Below are positions 8,755-17,490 of a DNA stretch of 64,000 nucleotides, piece after piece; positions within the stretch are counted from its first letter, which is position 1, and each line of letters begins with the position of its first letter. Source of the stretch: Marinilabilia salmonicolor JCM 21150. Lineage in GTDB: Bacteria; Bacteroidota; Bacteroidia; Bacteroidales; Marinilabiliaceae. The notes under the pieces are model-generated. The model had not been told where the DNA came from, did no database searches, and worked only from the letters and a program-made list of their open reading frames with translations. The stretch lies in assembly GCF_000259075.1 (NCBI RefSeq), contig NZ_AJKI01000030.1, forward strand, positions 88,521-152,520, written 5' to 3'. The position numbers and the translations under genes were made by a program.

Positions 8755-9159
8755 ATGCCAAATCAACGACGCCAAAGAAAGATTCAATCTCCTCCCCCCA
8801 TGGATGGCTTTAAGCCTTATGGAGTGCGGATGAAAAACATGGAAAAAGTCATTTTACTTTTCGAAGAATACGAAGCCATTCGGCTGATAGATCATGAAGA
8901 CCTGAACCAGGAAGAAGCTGCCGCAAGAATGGATGTTTCAAGGCCAACATTTACCCGCATTTACAAAAAAGCCCGGCAAACAGTTGCCAAAGCACTGGTG
9001 GAAGGCAAGGCATTATTAATAGAAGGCGGAACTTACATTTCTGAAAACTATTGGGTTCGTTGCAGTAAATGCTCAAAACTGACAACCGCACCGGATCCGG
9101 TGAAGAATTGTCCTCATTGTCATTCAGATAAGATGAAAAACATTCATCAACCAGAATAA
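8755..9159 (+). CDS. DUF134 family DNA-binding protein with zinc ribbon
   Basis: 134 aa. The N-terminal part shows the DUF134 signature GFKPYG followed by a sigma-4-like helix-turn-helix (LIDHEDLNQEEAAARMDVSR, about residues 45-65). The C-terminal 35 residues carry two CxxC pairs (CSKC and CPHC), a zinc ribbon. Proteins of this family are predicted regulators found beside NifX-like and DUF5320 genes, so it may control the divergent metal-cluster group. Ends at a strong bidirectional terminator. Confidence 0.82.
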   Translation: MPNQRRQRKIQSPPPMDGFKPYGVRMKNMEKVILLFEEYEAIRLIDHEDLNQEEAAARMDVSRPTFTRIYKKARQTVAKALVEGKALLIEGGTYISENYWVRCSKCSKLTTAPDPVKNCPHCHSDKMKNIHQPE

Positions 9160-9193
9160 AAAAAACCGGCCATAAAAAAGCCGGTTTTTTTTA
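9160..9193. terminator. bidirectional terminator between DUF134 and xylE genes
   Basis: AAAAAACCGGC, short loop CATAAAAAA, GCCGGTTTTTTTT: A-rich on one side and T-rich on the other, serving both convergent genes. Confidence 0.85.
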
Positions 9194-9210
9194 TTTTATA
9201 CTTTTAAGAG

Positions 9211-10596
9211 TCATTTTTCTTTTTCCCAAATTTCTTCCATATCCTCTAATGTCCGGCCTTTGGTTTCAGGAACAAATTTCCATACAAATATCAATGACAG
9301 AACACTCATGATGCCATAAACACTGTAAGTCATTGCTCCACTGAACTCCATCATAGCAGGGTAGGTAGATGAAATCAGGTAATTTGCAGACCACTGAGCG
9401 GCAACAGCAATAGCTACAGCTTTACCCCGTATCCTATTCGGGAATATCTCAGATATCAGCACCCAGGTAATGGGGCCCCACGACATCATAAATGAAGCAG
9501 TATAAACAATCATAAACACAAGGGTACTGATGCCAATAACATCGAAATAGGCTAGGCCGGCAATGGCAAACATACCAATGGCCATACCCGAAGACCCAAC
9601 AATCAACAAAGGTTTCCTACCCCATTTGTCAACAGTAAATATAGCCACAACCGTAAAGACCACATTCACAAGCCCCATGATTACTGTTTGCATCATAGAA
9701 GCATCTTTAGCAGCACCCATGCTCTCAAAAATACGGGGGGCATAATACAAAGCAACATTGATACCCACGAACTGCTGGAAAATTGAGAGTAAAATACCAA
9801 CAACAATAACGGTCTTCCCAAAGGAGAATAATTTACCGGAATGATGTTCCACACTGTTTTTAATATCCTTCATAATGGAACGTGCCATTTCCTTACCGTT
9901 GATTCGGTTCAGAATACTAATGGCTTTTTCATCCTGATGATTCAACGCGAGGTAACGGGGCGTTTCAGGAACCAGAAAAAGTAACAAACCAAACAAACCG
10001 GCAGGAACCGTTTCTGATAAGAACATTCTTCTCCATCCTACCTCATTGATCCACTCCAATGTCTGACCATGTGCAATACCCCAGTTCACAAAATAAACCA
10101 CCAGCATTCCGAATATGATGGCAAACTGATTTAGAGACACCAGTGTACCGCGAATTTTGGCAGGGGCAACTTCCCCAATGTACATCGGGCTCACAGCAGA
10201 AGCAAGTCCCACTCCGATTCCCCCGATTACCCGGTAGAAATTAAACATTACCAATAACCCAATACTGGGTTCTCCATCCTGAAAAAACAAAAATTCGGGA
10301 TAAGCAGAACCCAACGCAGAGATGAAGAACAATATGGCAGCAAACTGAAGCGAGCGTTTCCGCCCGAATTTGGAAGCAAGAATACCAGAAATCAACCCAC
10401 CAATAATACAACCTATTAAAGCGCTGGAAGTAGTAATTCCATGCACTAACGTACTCAAGCCCTGACTGTCAATCAGAAATGCCTGCACAGACTTCTCTGC
10501 CCCTGAAATAACAGCCGTGTCATAGCCAAAAAGAAGTCCACCCAGGGTGGCTACAAGAGTAATAGCAATAACATAAAACTTATTTTGTTCTTTCAT
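9211..10596 (-). CDS. xylE: D-xylose/sugar-proton symporter, MFS sugar porter family
   Basis: 461-aa inner-membrane protein with twelve predicted membrane segments. Sugar porter signatures are present: GGLLFGYDTAVISG in TM1, GRKRS in the 2-3 loop, PETPRYL after TM6, GRKPL in the 8-9 loop and PETKGRTLE at the C-terminus. The QQFVGIN segment in TM7 belongs to the sugar-binding site. It lies 156 nt downstream of xylA, separated by a terminator, so it may have its own promoter as well as readthrough. Xylose as substrate is inferred from the neighbouring xylA and xylB; a broader monosaccharide range is possible. Confidence 0.88.
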   Translation of the reverse strand: MKEQNKFYVIAITLVATLGGLLFGYDTAVISGAEKSVQAFLIDSQGLSTLVHGITTSSALIGCIIGGLISGILASKFGRKRSLQFAAILFFISALGSAYPEFLFFQDGEPSIGLLVMFNFYRVIGGIGVGLASAVSPMYIGEVAPAKIRGTLVSLNQFAIIFGMLVVYFVNWGIAHGQTLEWINEVGWRRMFLSETVPAGLFGLLLFLVPETPRYLALNHQDEKAISILNRINGKEMARSIMKDIKNSVEHHSGKLFSFGKTVIVVGILLSIFQQFVGINVALYYAPRIFESMGAAKDASMMQTVIMGLVNVVFTVVAIFTVDKWGRKPLLIVGSSGMAIGMFAIAGLAYFDVIGISTLVFMIVYTASFMMSWGPITWVLISEIFPNRIRGKAVAIAVAAQWSANYLISSTYPAMMEFSGAMTYSVYGIMSVLSLIFVWKFVPETKGRTLEDMEEIWEKEK

Positions 10597-10687
10597 GAAA
10601 ATATCTTTTATACTTAGTTTACAAAATACACTACGAAACTACAATAATTTAAATTAACTAAACAATATTAACAATTAATCTCCCGGT

Positions 10688-10725
10688 AAAAAAGAAGCGA
10701 CAACTGAGAGTTACAGCGTCGCTTC
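10688..10725 (-). terminator. Rho-independent terminator after xylA
   Basis: Perfect 8-bp arms GAAGCGAC / GTCGCTTC (10694-10701 / 10718-10725) with an inner AACT/AGTT pairing, followed on the minus strand by a T-run. It lies 28 nt after the xylA stop and separates xylBA from xylE. Confidence 0.8.
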
Positions 10726-10752
10726 CATATTTAGAAAAACCTACGGCATAGT

Positions 10753-12078
10753 TTAGATATACAGGTTAATCAATTGTTCATAGAGTTCCTGCTTACCACT
10801 GGTCATTGCAGGCTCACCTGTTTCAAGAGCAATCTTACGCAGATCCCCAAGGGTCAATTTACCATTCTCAAATTCTGCTCCTTTACCATTGTCAAATGAA
10901 GAGTAACGAGCTGAACGCATGTTTTTGTAATCAGAGTCAGTCAGGATTTTGTCAGCTGACTTCAGAGCACGGGCAAAAACGTCCATTGCAGCAATATGAG
11001 CAATAAATAGGTCATCACGATCGGTAGAGTTACGACGCAATTTTGCATCGAAATTCACACCACCGGTGGTGAAACCACCAGTCTCAAGAATTACAAGCAT
11101 AGCTTCAATGGTCTCGTAGATATTGATGGGAAACTGATCTGTATCCCATCCGTTCTGATAGTCACCACGGTTGGCATCGATACTTCCAAGTAATCCTGCA
11201 TTAGCAGCCATCTGCAATTCATGCTGGAAGGTATGCTGAGCCAAGGTAGCATGGTTAACTTCGATATTGAGTTTAAAGTCCTTGTCCAAACCATACTGAC
11301 GCAGGAAACCAATTACAGTTTCAGAGTCAAAATCGTACTGGTGCTTAGTGGGCTCCATTGGCTTAGGCTCAATCAGGAAAGTCCCGTTAAACCCATTTTT
11401 ACGACCATAATCACGCGCCATAGTGAGCAACTGAGCCAAATGTTCTTTTTCACGCTTGGTATCGGTATTCAGTAAAGACATATAACCTTCACGTCCTCCC
11501 CAGAAAACATAATTTTCACCACCAAGAGCAACAGTAGCATCAATGGCATTTTTAATCTGAGTTCCGGCGTGGGCAAGCACATTAAAATCGGGGTTGGTAC
11601 CGGCACCGTTCATATAACGGGGGTTGCTGAACACATTGGCAGTACCCCAAAGCAACTTGATACCAGTAGCTTTTTGCTTTTCCTTAGCATAATCAATCAT
11701 GGTTTGAAGGCGCTTCTCAATATCTCCGACAGCACCATCTTCTACAACATCAATGTCGTGAAAGCACCAGAAAGGCATACCCAGCTTGGTCATAAACTCA
11801 AAAGCAGCATCCATACGGTTTTTGTTACGCTCCTCTACATCAGACGAAGCATCCCATGGAAATTTGGTTGTACCACCACCAAACGGATCGCCACCATCAC
11901 CGGTCATTGCATGCCAGTATGAAAGCGCAAAGCGAAAATGCTCCTTCATGGTTTTTCCGGCAACAACCTCATCTTCGTTATACCATTTGAAAGCCAAAGG
12001 ATTCTTTGAATCTTTACCCTCAAATTTAATTTTCCCTATCCCGGGAAAGTACTCTTGTTTTCCAATTAATACATCCAT
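10753..12078 (-). CDS. xylA: xylose isomerase
   Basis: Interconverts D-xylose and D-xylulose in the cytoplasm. 441 aa, the long class II form usual in Bacteroidota. Visible signatures include the catalytic-His region WCFHDIDV near residue 102, VFWGGREGY near 188, the metal ligand region [14 protein letters not shown] near 232, GSIDANRGD near 295 and [11 protein letters not shown] near 335. It lies 6 nt downstream of xylB, so the two form one transcript ended by the terminator at 10688-10725. Confidence 0.97.
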   Translation of the reverse strand: MDVLIGKQEYFPGIGKIKFEGKDSKNPLAFKWYNEDEVVAGKTMKEHFRFALSYWHAMTGDGGDPFGGGTTKFPWDASSDVEERNKNRMDAAFEFMTKLGMPFWCFHDIDVVEDGAVGDIEKRLQTMIDYAKEKQKATGIKLLWGTANVFSNPRYMNGAGTNPDFNVLAHAGTQIKNAIDATVALGGENYVFWGGREGYMSLLNTDTKREKEHLAQLLTMARDYGRKNGFNGTFLIEPKPMEPTKHQYDFDSETVIGFLRQYGLDKDFKLNIEVNHATLAQHTFQHELQMAANAGLLGSIDANRGDYQNGWDTDQFPINIYETIEAMLVILETGGFTTGGVNFDAKLRRNSTDRDDLFIAHIAAMDVFARALKSADKILTDSDYKNMRSARYSSFDNGKGAEFENGKLTLGDLRKIALETGEPAMTSGKQELYEQLINLYI

Positions 12079-12084
12079 TGTTCT

Positions 12085-13569
12085 TTATTTTAAAAGTTTA
12101 TTTAATTGTTGCTTCCAGTCTTCGTAATGTTCATTCACTTTGTCCTTATCAGCATCAGGCTTAATAACCTCGAGCCGGGTGAGATTATCGAAAGCTTCCT
12201 TCGGACTATTCCAGATACCGGCACCTACCGCCGCCCCACGGGCAGCCCCCAGAGATCCATCGGTATCATACAGTTCAATAGTTGCATCGGCCAGGTTGGC
12301 AAGTGTTTGGCGGAATAGCGGACTCAGGAACATATTGGCTTTTCCGGCACGAATCACTTTGGTATTTACTCCCATATCAGCCATAATATCCATCCCATAC
12401 CTAAAGGAAAAGGCAATACCTTCCTGACCTGCTCTCAGCAGGTGTGCTTGTTTATGAATATTAAAGTTCAATCCTTTAAGCACAGCACCGGGATTAACAT
12501 CTTCCAAAACCCGTTCAGCCCCATTTCCGAATGGGAAAAACCGCAGTCCTTCAGCCCCCACAGGAGCTTGCATTGCCACCTCATTAATTTCGGGATAATC
12601 CAGTTCTTTAGCAGTATTCTGACGCAACCAGGCATTAAGAATACCGGTTCCGTTGATGCAGAGTAGGATTCCCAGGCGACGCTGATCGGCAGTATGGTTC
12701 ACATGAGCGAATGTATTCACTCTTGATTTCGGATCGGGAGCCAATCTGTCGCTAACTCCGTAAACCACTCCGGAAGTTCCTGCGGTTGCAGCTACCTCCC
12801 CTGGTTCCAGTACATTCAATGAGAATGCATTGTTAGGCTGATCACCAGCTCTATAAGCTACAGGAATACCTACAGGCAATCCCAGTTCGGAAGCTACCCT
12901 GGAAGTCAACTCTCCCTGAGGAGCAAAAGTTCCAACCTGTTCAGGTAAAAGATCCTCTGCGAATCCAAAATATTCAAGCAATTCTTTTGAAACGGCGTCT
13001 GATTGAAAATCCACAAAGATTCCTTCAGACAACCCCGACAATGTGGTCGTTTTCTTCCCTGTAAGCCGGTAGGCAATATAATCACCGGGAAGCATAATTT
13101 TATCAATGCGTTTATAAACTTCAGGTTCATTTTCCTTAACCCACTTCAATTTCGCAGCAGTAAAATTACCGGGAGAATTGAGCAAATGATTCAATGACCA
13201 TTCCTCACCAAGAGTTTTAAATGCCTCACGCCCATAATCAACAGCCCGGCTATCACACCAGATTATAGATGGCCGAACCACATTTCCGTCTTTATCAAGA
13301 GCCACGAGTCCATGCATCTGATAGGTAATACCAATGGCTTTAATTTCAGATACATCAATCTTCGCAGTATCCAAAACTTCCTTAAGTGCATTTTTAATAT
13401 TTTCCCACCAATCTTCAGGTGCCTGTTCAGCCCATTCAGCCTTTGGAACCGAAATGGCCATCTCTGTTTTTGGATAAAATGCCGAGGCGGCGCTGGTACC
13501 TTTCTCTATATCCAGAAGACTTACCTTTACTGATGAGCTTCCTATGTCAAAACCAAGTGTGTACTTCAT
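12085..13569 (-). CDS. xylB: xylulokinase
   Basis: FGGY-family kinase, 494 aa, phosphorylating D-xylulose to D-xylulose 5-phosphate. The N-terminal phosphate loop LGFDIGSSSVKVSLLD, the YQMHGLVALD region with the conserved Met-His, the D-x-Q in RAGDQPNNA and the C-terminal GAARGAAVGAG are all present. First gene of xylB-xylA. A 12-bp site also found at the start of the GntR regulator lies about 10 nt before its start codon, so repression by that regulator is likely. Confidence 0.95.
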   Translation of the reverse strand: MKYTLGFDIGSSSVKVSLLDIEKGTSAASAFYPKTEMAISVPKAEWAEQAPEDWWENIKNALKEVLDTAKIDVSEIKAIGITYQMHGLVALDKDGNVVRPSIIWCDSRAVDYGREAFKTLGEEWSLNHLLNSPGNFTAAKLKWVKENEPEVYKRIDKIMLPGDYIAYRLTGKKTTTLSGLSEGIFVDFQSDAVSKELLEYFGFAEDLLPEQVGTFAPQGELTSRVASELGLPVGIPVAYRAGDQPNNAFSLNVLEPGEVAATAGTSGVVYGVSDRLAPDPKSRVNTFAHVNHTADQRRLGILLCINGTGILNAWLRQNTAKELDYPEINEVAMQAPVGAEGLRFFPFGNGAERVLEDVNPGAVLKGLNFNIHKQAHLLRAGQEGIAFSFRYGMDIMADMGVNTKVIRAGKANMFLSPLFRQTLANLADATIELYDTDGSLGAARGAAVGAGIWNSPKEAFDNLTRLEVIKPDADKDKVNEHYEDWKQQLNKLLK

Positions 13570-13578
13570 CTTACTCTG

Positions 13579-13590
13579 TTCTGTTCTGGT
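13579..13590 (-). promoter_or_regulatory. putative GntR-regulator operator before xylB
   Basis: The plus-strand 12-mer TTCTGTTCTGGT occurs here and, identically, at 14651-14662 over the start of the regulator gene. The placement close to two start codons of the same regulon suggests an operator, though the site is not palindromic. Confidence 0.5.
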
Positions 13591-13637
13591 TAGATATTTA
13601 AAATTCTTTGTATTAGTCCGTTATTAATTTTATTTTA

Positions 13638-14651
13638 TTATAAGGATTCTCTGATTCGTAAAGTAGTTGGAATACAGAGTCGCATGGGCTCATCATTGGC
13701 CACAAACTCAGCTGCTTTCCTGCCCATTTCTGCAAAATCAGTTGACAGGACAGTGATTCCTTTGTAAATAAACTTCTTCATTGGTGTTTCATTGTAAGAA
13801 ATAAACCCAACATCCTGTCCGGGCTCCAGATTTTTCTCCCGTGTTTGTTCAAGAAACCGACCAAGAATCCGGTCACTTACACTAATATAAGCAACCCCTT
13901 TCTTAATATCAAATAAATCACTGTTTTTTAAGACATCATATTTGACATGATGTTTCTTGCAAAACTTAATAAAATAATTAGCCGATTCATATGGGTGATT
14001 GGTGTATTCGGGATAAATAAACTCAAAATGATTATATTTTTTAATCAGATGCAGTGCCTTTTCCAATTCATCAAACAGTGGCCGACCAAAGTCCTGATAA
14101 AGAATATTACTTTCAGGTGTTGAGTACAGATTCCAGTCAATGAGCAAAAGCTTATCCTGGGGAATAACGCCCAAAATGTCCTGCATAGAAGGATCATCAA
14201 ACGGCATTACCACATATTTAGCATATTTTCCAATGCTTTCCTCTATCTGTTTTTTAAATACATCAGGTTTATAGTGGTGAAAATGAACATCTGCGATGAC
14301 ATTTTTCGGCAAATTCTTAAAGAAAGAATCGTACAGCACCTCTTTGTAAGCCTTAAAGGTATCAAGAAACAAAAATACTCTTCTAATTTCTTTGGCAATA
14401 AAATACCCTTTATTCGGCACACTTTCAATCACACCCTGCTCTTTCAACAAAGAGTATGCTTTAAAAACAGTATCTCTTGAAAGGGAATATTCTTTGCAAA
14501 CCTGATTTACGGATGGCAAATGGTCACCTATGCTAAGCTTTTTTTCTGAAATTGCATTGTTTACAGACTCTACCAACTGACGAAACTTTGGAACATCCGA
14601 AGTACTGTCAATCAGGAACTTAAACTCGTATTTTTTGTTATTTTCAGCCAT
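13638..14651 (-). CDS. GntR-type transcriptional regulator with sugar-binding-protein-like effector domain
   Basis: 337 aa. Residues 20-85 form the winged helix-turn-helix (IGDHLPSVNQVCKEYSLSRD then YSLLKEQGVIESVPNKGYFI). The remaining 250 residues resemble a LacI/periplasmic-binding-protein effector domain and end in LCIPTTLRIRESL. This architecture is the common xylose/arabinose regulator type in Bacteroidota. It lies 68 nt upstream of xylB on the same strand. The shared 12-mer at its own start and before xylB suggests autoregulation and control of xylBA. The ligand is probably xylose or a derivative by context only. Confidence 0.85.
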   Translation of the reverse strand: MAENNKKYEFKFLIDSTSDVPKFRQLVESVNNAISEKKLSIGDHLPSVNQVCKEYSLSRDTVFKAYSLLKEQGVIESVPNKGYFIAKEIRRVFLFLDTFKAYKEVLYDSFFKNLPKNVIADVHFHHYKPDVFKKQIEESIGKYAKYVVMPFDDPSMQDILGVIPQDKLLLIDWNLYSTPESNILYQDFGRPLFDELEKALHLIKKYNHFEFIYPEYTNHPYESANYFIKFCKKHHVKYDVLKNSDLFDIKKGVAYISVSDRILGRFLEQTREKNLEPGQDVGFISYNETPMKKFIYKGITVLSTDFAEMGRKAAEFVANDEPMRLCIPTTLRIRESL

Positions 14652-14682
14652 TCTGTTCTGGTATGTGGACAGTGCAAATATA
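14651..14682 (-). promoter_or_regulatory. promoter and operator of the GntR regulator gene
   Basis: The minus-strand -7 element TATATTTG is at 14675-14682; the second copy of the 12-mer TTCTGTTCTGGT (plus strand) is at 14651-14662, overlapping the start codon downstream of the predicted transcription start. A bound repressor would block elongation or initiation there. Confidence 0.5.
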
Positions 14683-15449
14683 GTTTATTTATAATTACGA
14701 CCATAAAATGTTCAATAAAAAAATTCCACTCACCCAAACATCAAACGCTAAAACATTGGTTTAAAAATAATTAATTCGCATTTTTTTTTTCAACAATCAA
14801 TTTTATTCTCTATCCTGCCTTACAAATAAAAAATTAAGGTGTAAACCGACTAAAACAAGAGAGCAACAACCGGAGGTTTTTAGTTGCCTCCCCCATCTCT
14901 GCTCAATAATTAAAGCAGGTTAAGAATGTTTATTTTGAACAGGTTTGGTTAAATATCATTAATAAACCCCCTCCCGGGCCAATAAAACAAATAAAGAGAC
15001 TACATTTGCACCGGTTTTGGAAGAAATTTGTTTAAAAACAGAAACTTTTGAAACAGGTCGCTGCAATTGTCAGTCAAACTAAAATCTGCAAATCAGATAT
15101 TGATCATACAGTTGCCAAACCTGACCGGACAAAACGATAGAAGATCCAATCGTCCGGCTTTTTACTTCACGTTAATTCAACCAAAAAAGATGGGCGGTTG
15201 TGAAAGCGTGAAACTCATTACTGGGAACACGTTTCTTTTTTGGTTGTAAGCATTCCGCAAATTCTATCAAAGAAACATTTTGGGATTTTAAAGGTAACGT
15301 CAGGATTTTACTGACATACCAAGATATGTCTGATCGGTAAACGTTCAGTCATCCTGGAGTTTTATAATGTCATTTTCCAGCAAGACAAGAAATTGGGTCC
15401 ATCTTACAAAATGCATATCACCCAAAAGGTGATTTCTAATTTATCATTT
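14683..15449 (+). promoter_or_regulatory. long leader region of the DEAD-box helicase gene
   Basis: No convincing gene. A -7 element TACATTTG lies at 15001-15008, which would give a leader of about 440 nt before the helicase start. The last part holds small hairpins such as GTCAG/CTGAC (around 15300-15320) and ACATA/TATGT. Long structured leaders are typical of cold-induced RNA helicase mRNAs; control by temperature is inference. Confidence 0.4.
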
Positions 15450-17069
15450 ATGATTACATTTAAAGAAACCGGGTTGAAACCCGAAATTTTAAAATCTCTG
15501 GACGAAATGGGATTTGAAACACCAACCCCCATTCAGGCAGAGACCATACCTTACATTCTGGAATCCACCAATGACCTGGTAGCCCTGGCCCAAACAGGCA
15601 CAGGTAAAACAGCTGCTTTTGGACTGCCGGTTCTTAATAAAATAGAGACCGATAAAAAGGATATTCAAAGCATTGTTCTTTGTCCAACCAGAGAATTGTG
15701 TCTCCAGATAACCAGCGATCTCCACAAATTCAGCAGCAATTCTCCTATTACGGTTGTTCCTGTTTACGGTGGAGAACCTATCTATCGCCAGCTGGGTGCG
15801 CTCAAAAAAGGCTGCCACATGGTCGTAGGTACCCCCGGACGTGTAAATGACCTCATCAACCGGGAAAAACTGGATCTGTCCTCTGTTCGTTTTCTGATCC
15901 TGGACGAGGCGGATGAGATGTTGAAGATGGGATTCAAGGATGAGATGGATGCCATACTGGCTCAGACACCCGCCATGAAGCAAACACTGTTATTCTCAGC
16001 AACCATGCCTCCGGATATTGCCTCATTGACCGGAAGATATATGAACACCCCGCACAGAATTAGTGTTACCAGTCAAAATAAAACAGCAGAAAATATCGAC
16101 CATAAATATATGGTCACCTCACCTCCGACCCTTTATCCGGCATTGCGACGATTTGCAGATATGCATACCGACATCTACAGCATTGTATTTTGTCGCACAC
16201 GACAGGAAACAAAGGATATTGCAGACAAACTTATTGCAGACGGATACAATGCCGACTCACTGCATGGAGACCTTTCTCAGGGCCAAAGAGACCTTGTAAT
16301 GGGACGTTTTCGCAAAAAGCATCTTCAGATTCTGGTCGCAACAGACGTTGCTGCCAGAGGACTTGATGTAACTGAGTTGACCCACGTAATTCACTATCAT
16401 CTTCCCGATGACCCGGAAAACTACGTACACCGAAGCGGAAGAACCGGCCGGGCAGGCAAATCCGGTATTTCAATGGCCATCATCACACCGGGAGAGCAAA
16501 GAAAAATTAAGATGCTGGAAAAACAAGTAAAAACATCCTTCACCAAGGAAATGATTCCGCAGGGGAAAGAAGTTTTCAAGCGCCGTTTATCCACATATCT
16601 GGACAATGTGGCAGAGTTTGATGAACAGCAATTCCCGGTGGCTGAATTTGAAGATGTAATCAATGAAAAACTGGGACATCTGAGCAAGGAAGAATTACTG
16701 AATAAATTTATGTCGAAAGAATTTGGCCGGATTTATCAGGAATACAAAAATTCAACAGACCTGAATTCAACCGGTAATTCGGCCCAAAGAAAAGGACGCG
16801 GTCCCAAAAAAGCAGGAGCAGGACGAAAAAGCAACCGCCTTTCCCGATTTTCCATCAACCTGGGAGAAAAAAATAACCTTCGTCCCGATTTACTGATCAA
16901 CATTATCAACAGACATACCCCGGAGTACAAAATCCGCATTGGAAAAATTGATATTCAAAACAAACACACTGTATTTGAAGCAGACGGTAATTACGAGAAA
17001 GAATTAATCAAAGCTTTCCGGAAAGCTCGTTACAAAGGAAATAATCTTTCCGTCCAGACATTCCGTTAG
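15450..17069 (+). CDS. ATP-dependent RNA helicase, DEAD-box, with DbpA-type RNA-binding domain
   Basis: 539 aa from the ATG at 15450 (MITFKETG); an earlier in-frame ATG at 15393 adds residues unlike the family. Motifs in order: Q-motif TPTPIQAETIP, AQTGTGKT (I), PTRELC (Ia), TPGR (Ib), LDEADEML (II), SAT (III), ARGLDV (V), HRSGRTGRAG (VI). After a Lys/Arg/Gly-rich linker the last 75 residues form a DbpA/CsdA-like RNA-binding domain (LRPDLLINIINRHTP ... YKGNNLSVQTF). Roles in ribosome assembly or cold adaptation are usual for this architecture. Followed by a terminator at 17093. Confidence 0.93.
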   Translation: MITFKETGLKPEILKSLDEMGFETPTPIQAETIPYILESTNDLVALAQTGTGKTAAFGLPVLNKIETDKKDIQSIVLCPTRELCLQITSDLHKFSSNSPITVVPVYGGEPIYRQLGALKKGCHMVVGTPGRVNDLINREKLDLSSVRFLILDEADEMLKMGFKDEMDAILAQTPAMKQTLLFSATMPPDIASLTGRYMNTPHRISVTSQNKTAENIDHKYMVTSPPTLYPALRRFADMHTDIYSIVFCRTRQETKDIADKLIADGYNADSLHGDLSQGQRDLVMGRFRKKHLQILVATDVAARGLDVTELTHVIHYHLPDDPENYVHRSGRTGRAGKSGISMAIITPGEQRKIKMLEKQVKTSFTKEMIPQGKEVFKRRLSTYLDNVAEFDEQQFPVAEFEDVINEKLGHLSKEELLNKFMSKEFGRIYQEYKNSTDLNSTGNSAQRKGRGPKKAGAGRKSNRLSRFSINLGEKNNLRPDLLINIINRHTPEYKIRIGKIDIQNKHTVFEADGNYEKELIKAFRKARYKGNNLSVQTFR

Positions 17070-17092
17070 GAACAAGAAAACAAACATTTACA

Positions 17093-17129
17093 AAACCGTG
17101 GTATTTTATGATATCACGGTTTTTTTTTC
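17093..17129 (+). terminator. Rho-independent terminator of the helicase gene
   Basis: AAAACCGTG, loop, CACGGTTTTTTTTT; begins 24 nt after the stop. Confidence 0.85.
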
Positions 17130-17130
17130 A

Positions 17131-17208
17131 AAAAAAAGAGGGGCGTCCACAAATGCTATGTGAACGCCCCTCAATTAACCAAACCTAACCCTAAACTATG
17201 AGAAAACT
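17131..17208 (-). ncRNA. candidate small RNA, module 1
   Basis: On the minus strand TTGACA (17238-17243), a 17-nt spacer and TATATT (17215-17220) precede about 40 nt of G/T-rich sequence containing CATAGTTTAGGGTTAGG, then a perfect 9-bp hairpin GAGGGGCGT / ACGCCCCTC (17138-17172) and a run of at least seven T. This is the layout of a short autonomous transcript of about 78 nt. It resembles module 2, 200 nt away. The reverse orientation reads AACCTAACCCTAAACTATGAG, like a Bacteroidota gene start, but that frame stops after five codons. Confidence 0.4.
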
Positions 17209-17314
17209 TAATTAAATATAAACAAAGCTCGTTTCTATGTCAATAGAAAAGATGTTAAATACAAAACCTTGCTTATTTGTTTTCCTATAATAAGTAAACA
17301 AACAAACAGGAAAA

Positions 17315-17409
17315 AAGATTAAAAGAGCAGGAAAAAATTTCCTGCTCTTTTTCACTTAACCTAATTAACCTAACCTTACCTAAACCTATGAAAAACCCCT
17401 TTGTTTTTC
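17315..17409 (-). ncRNA. candidate small RNA, module 2
   Basis: A canonical minus-strand promoter, TTTG (17445-17448), 21-nt spacer, TATATTTG (17416-17423), lies downstream of the DUF3078 stop. About 60 nt of G/T-rich sequence with CATAGGTTTAGGTAAGGTTAGG follows, ending in a 13-bp perfect hairpin AAAGAGCAGGAAA / TTTCCTGCTCTTT (17322-17350) and T-rich sequence. The predicted transcript is about 95 nt. It shares the G/T-rich repeat plus terminator design with module 1. No protein of meaningful length is encoded on either strand. Confidence 0.5.
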
Positions 17410-17415
17410 AGGTTG

Positions 17416-17448
17416 CAAATATAAGTTGAAAATAGATTCACAGGCAAA
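17416..17448 (-). promoter_or_regulatory. promoter of candidate small RNA module 2
   Basis: TTTG-21 nt-TATATTTG, the best match to the Bacteroidota housekeeping consensus in this region, oriented away from the DUF3078 gene end. Confidence 0.6.
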
Positions 17449-17490
17449 CCTGCTAAGTTAAACTTAGTTAAAGAGATCTGAGACACAAAA

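Noticed and set aside
15067..15249. 60-codon frame in the helicase leader
   Set aside because: No protein-like features, and it lies within the predicted untranslated leader.
15489..15983. 164-codon minus-strand frame inside the DEAD-box helicase gene
   Set aside because: It is antisense to a well-conserved helicase core and has no family features.
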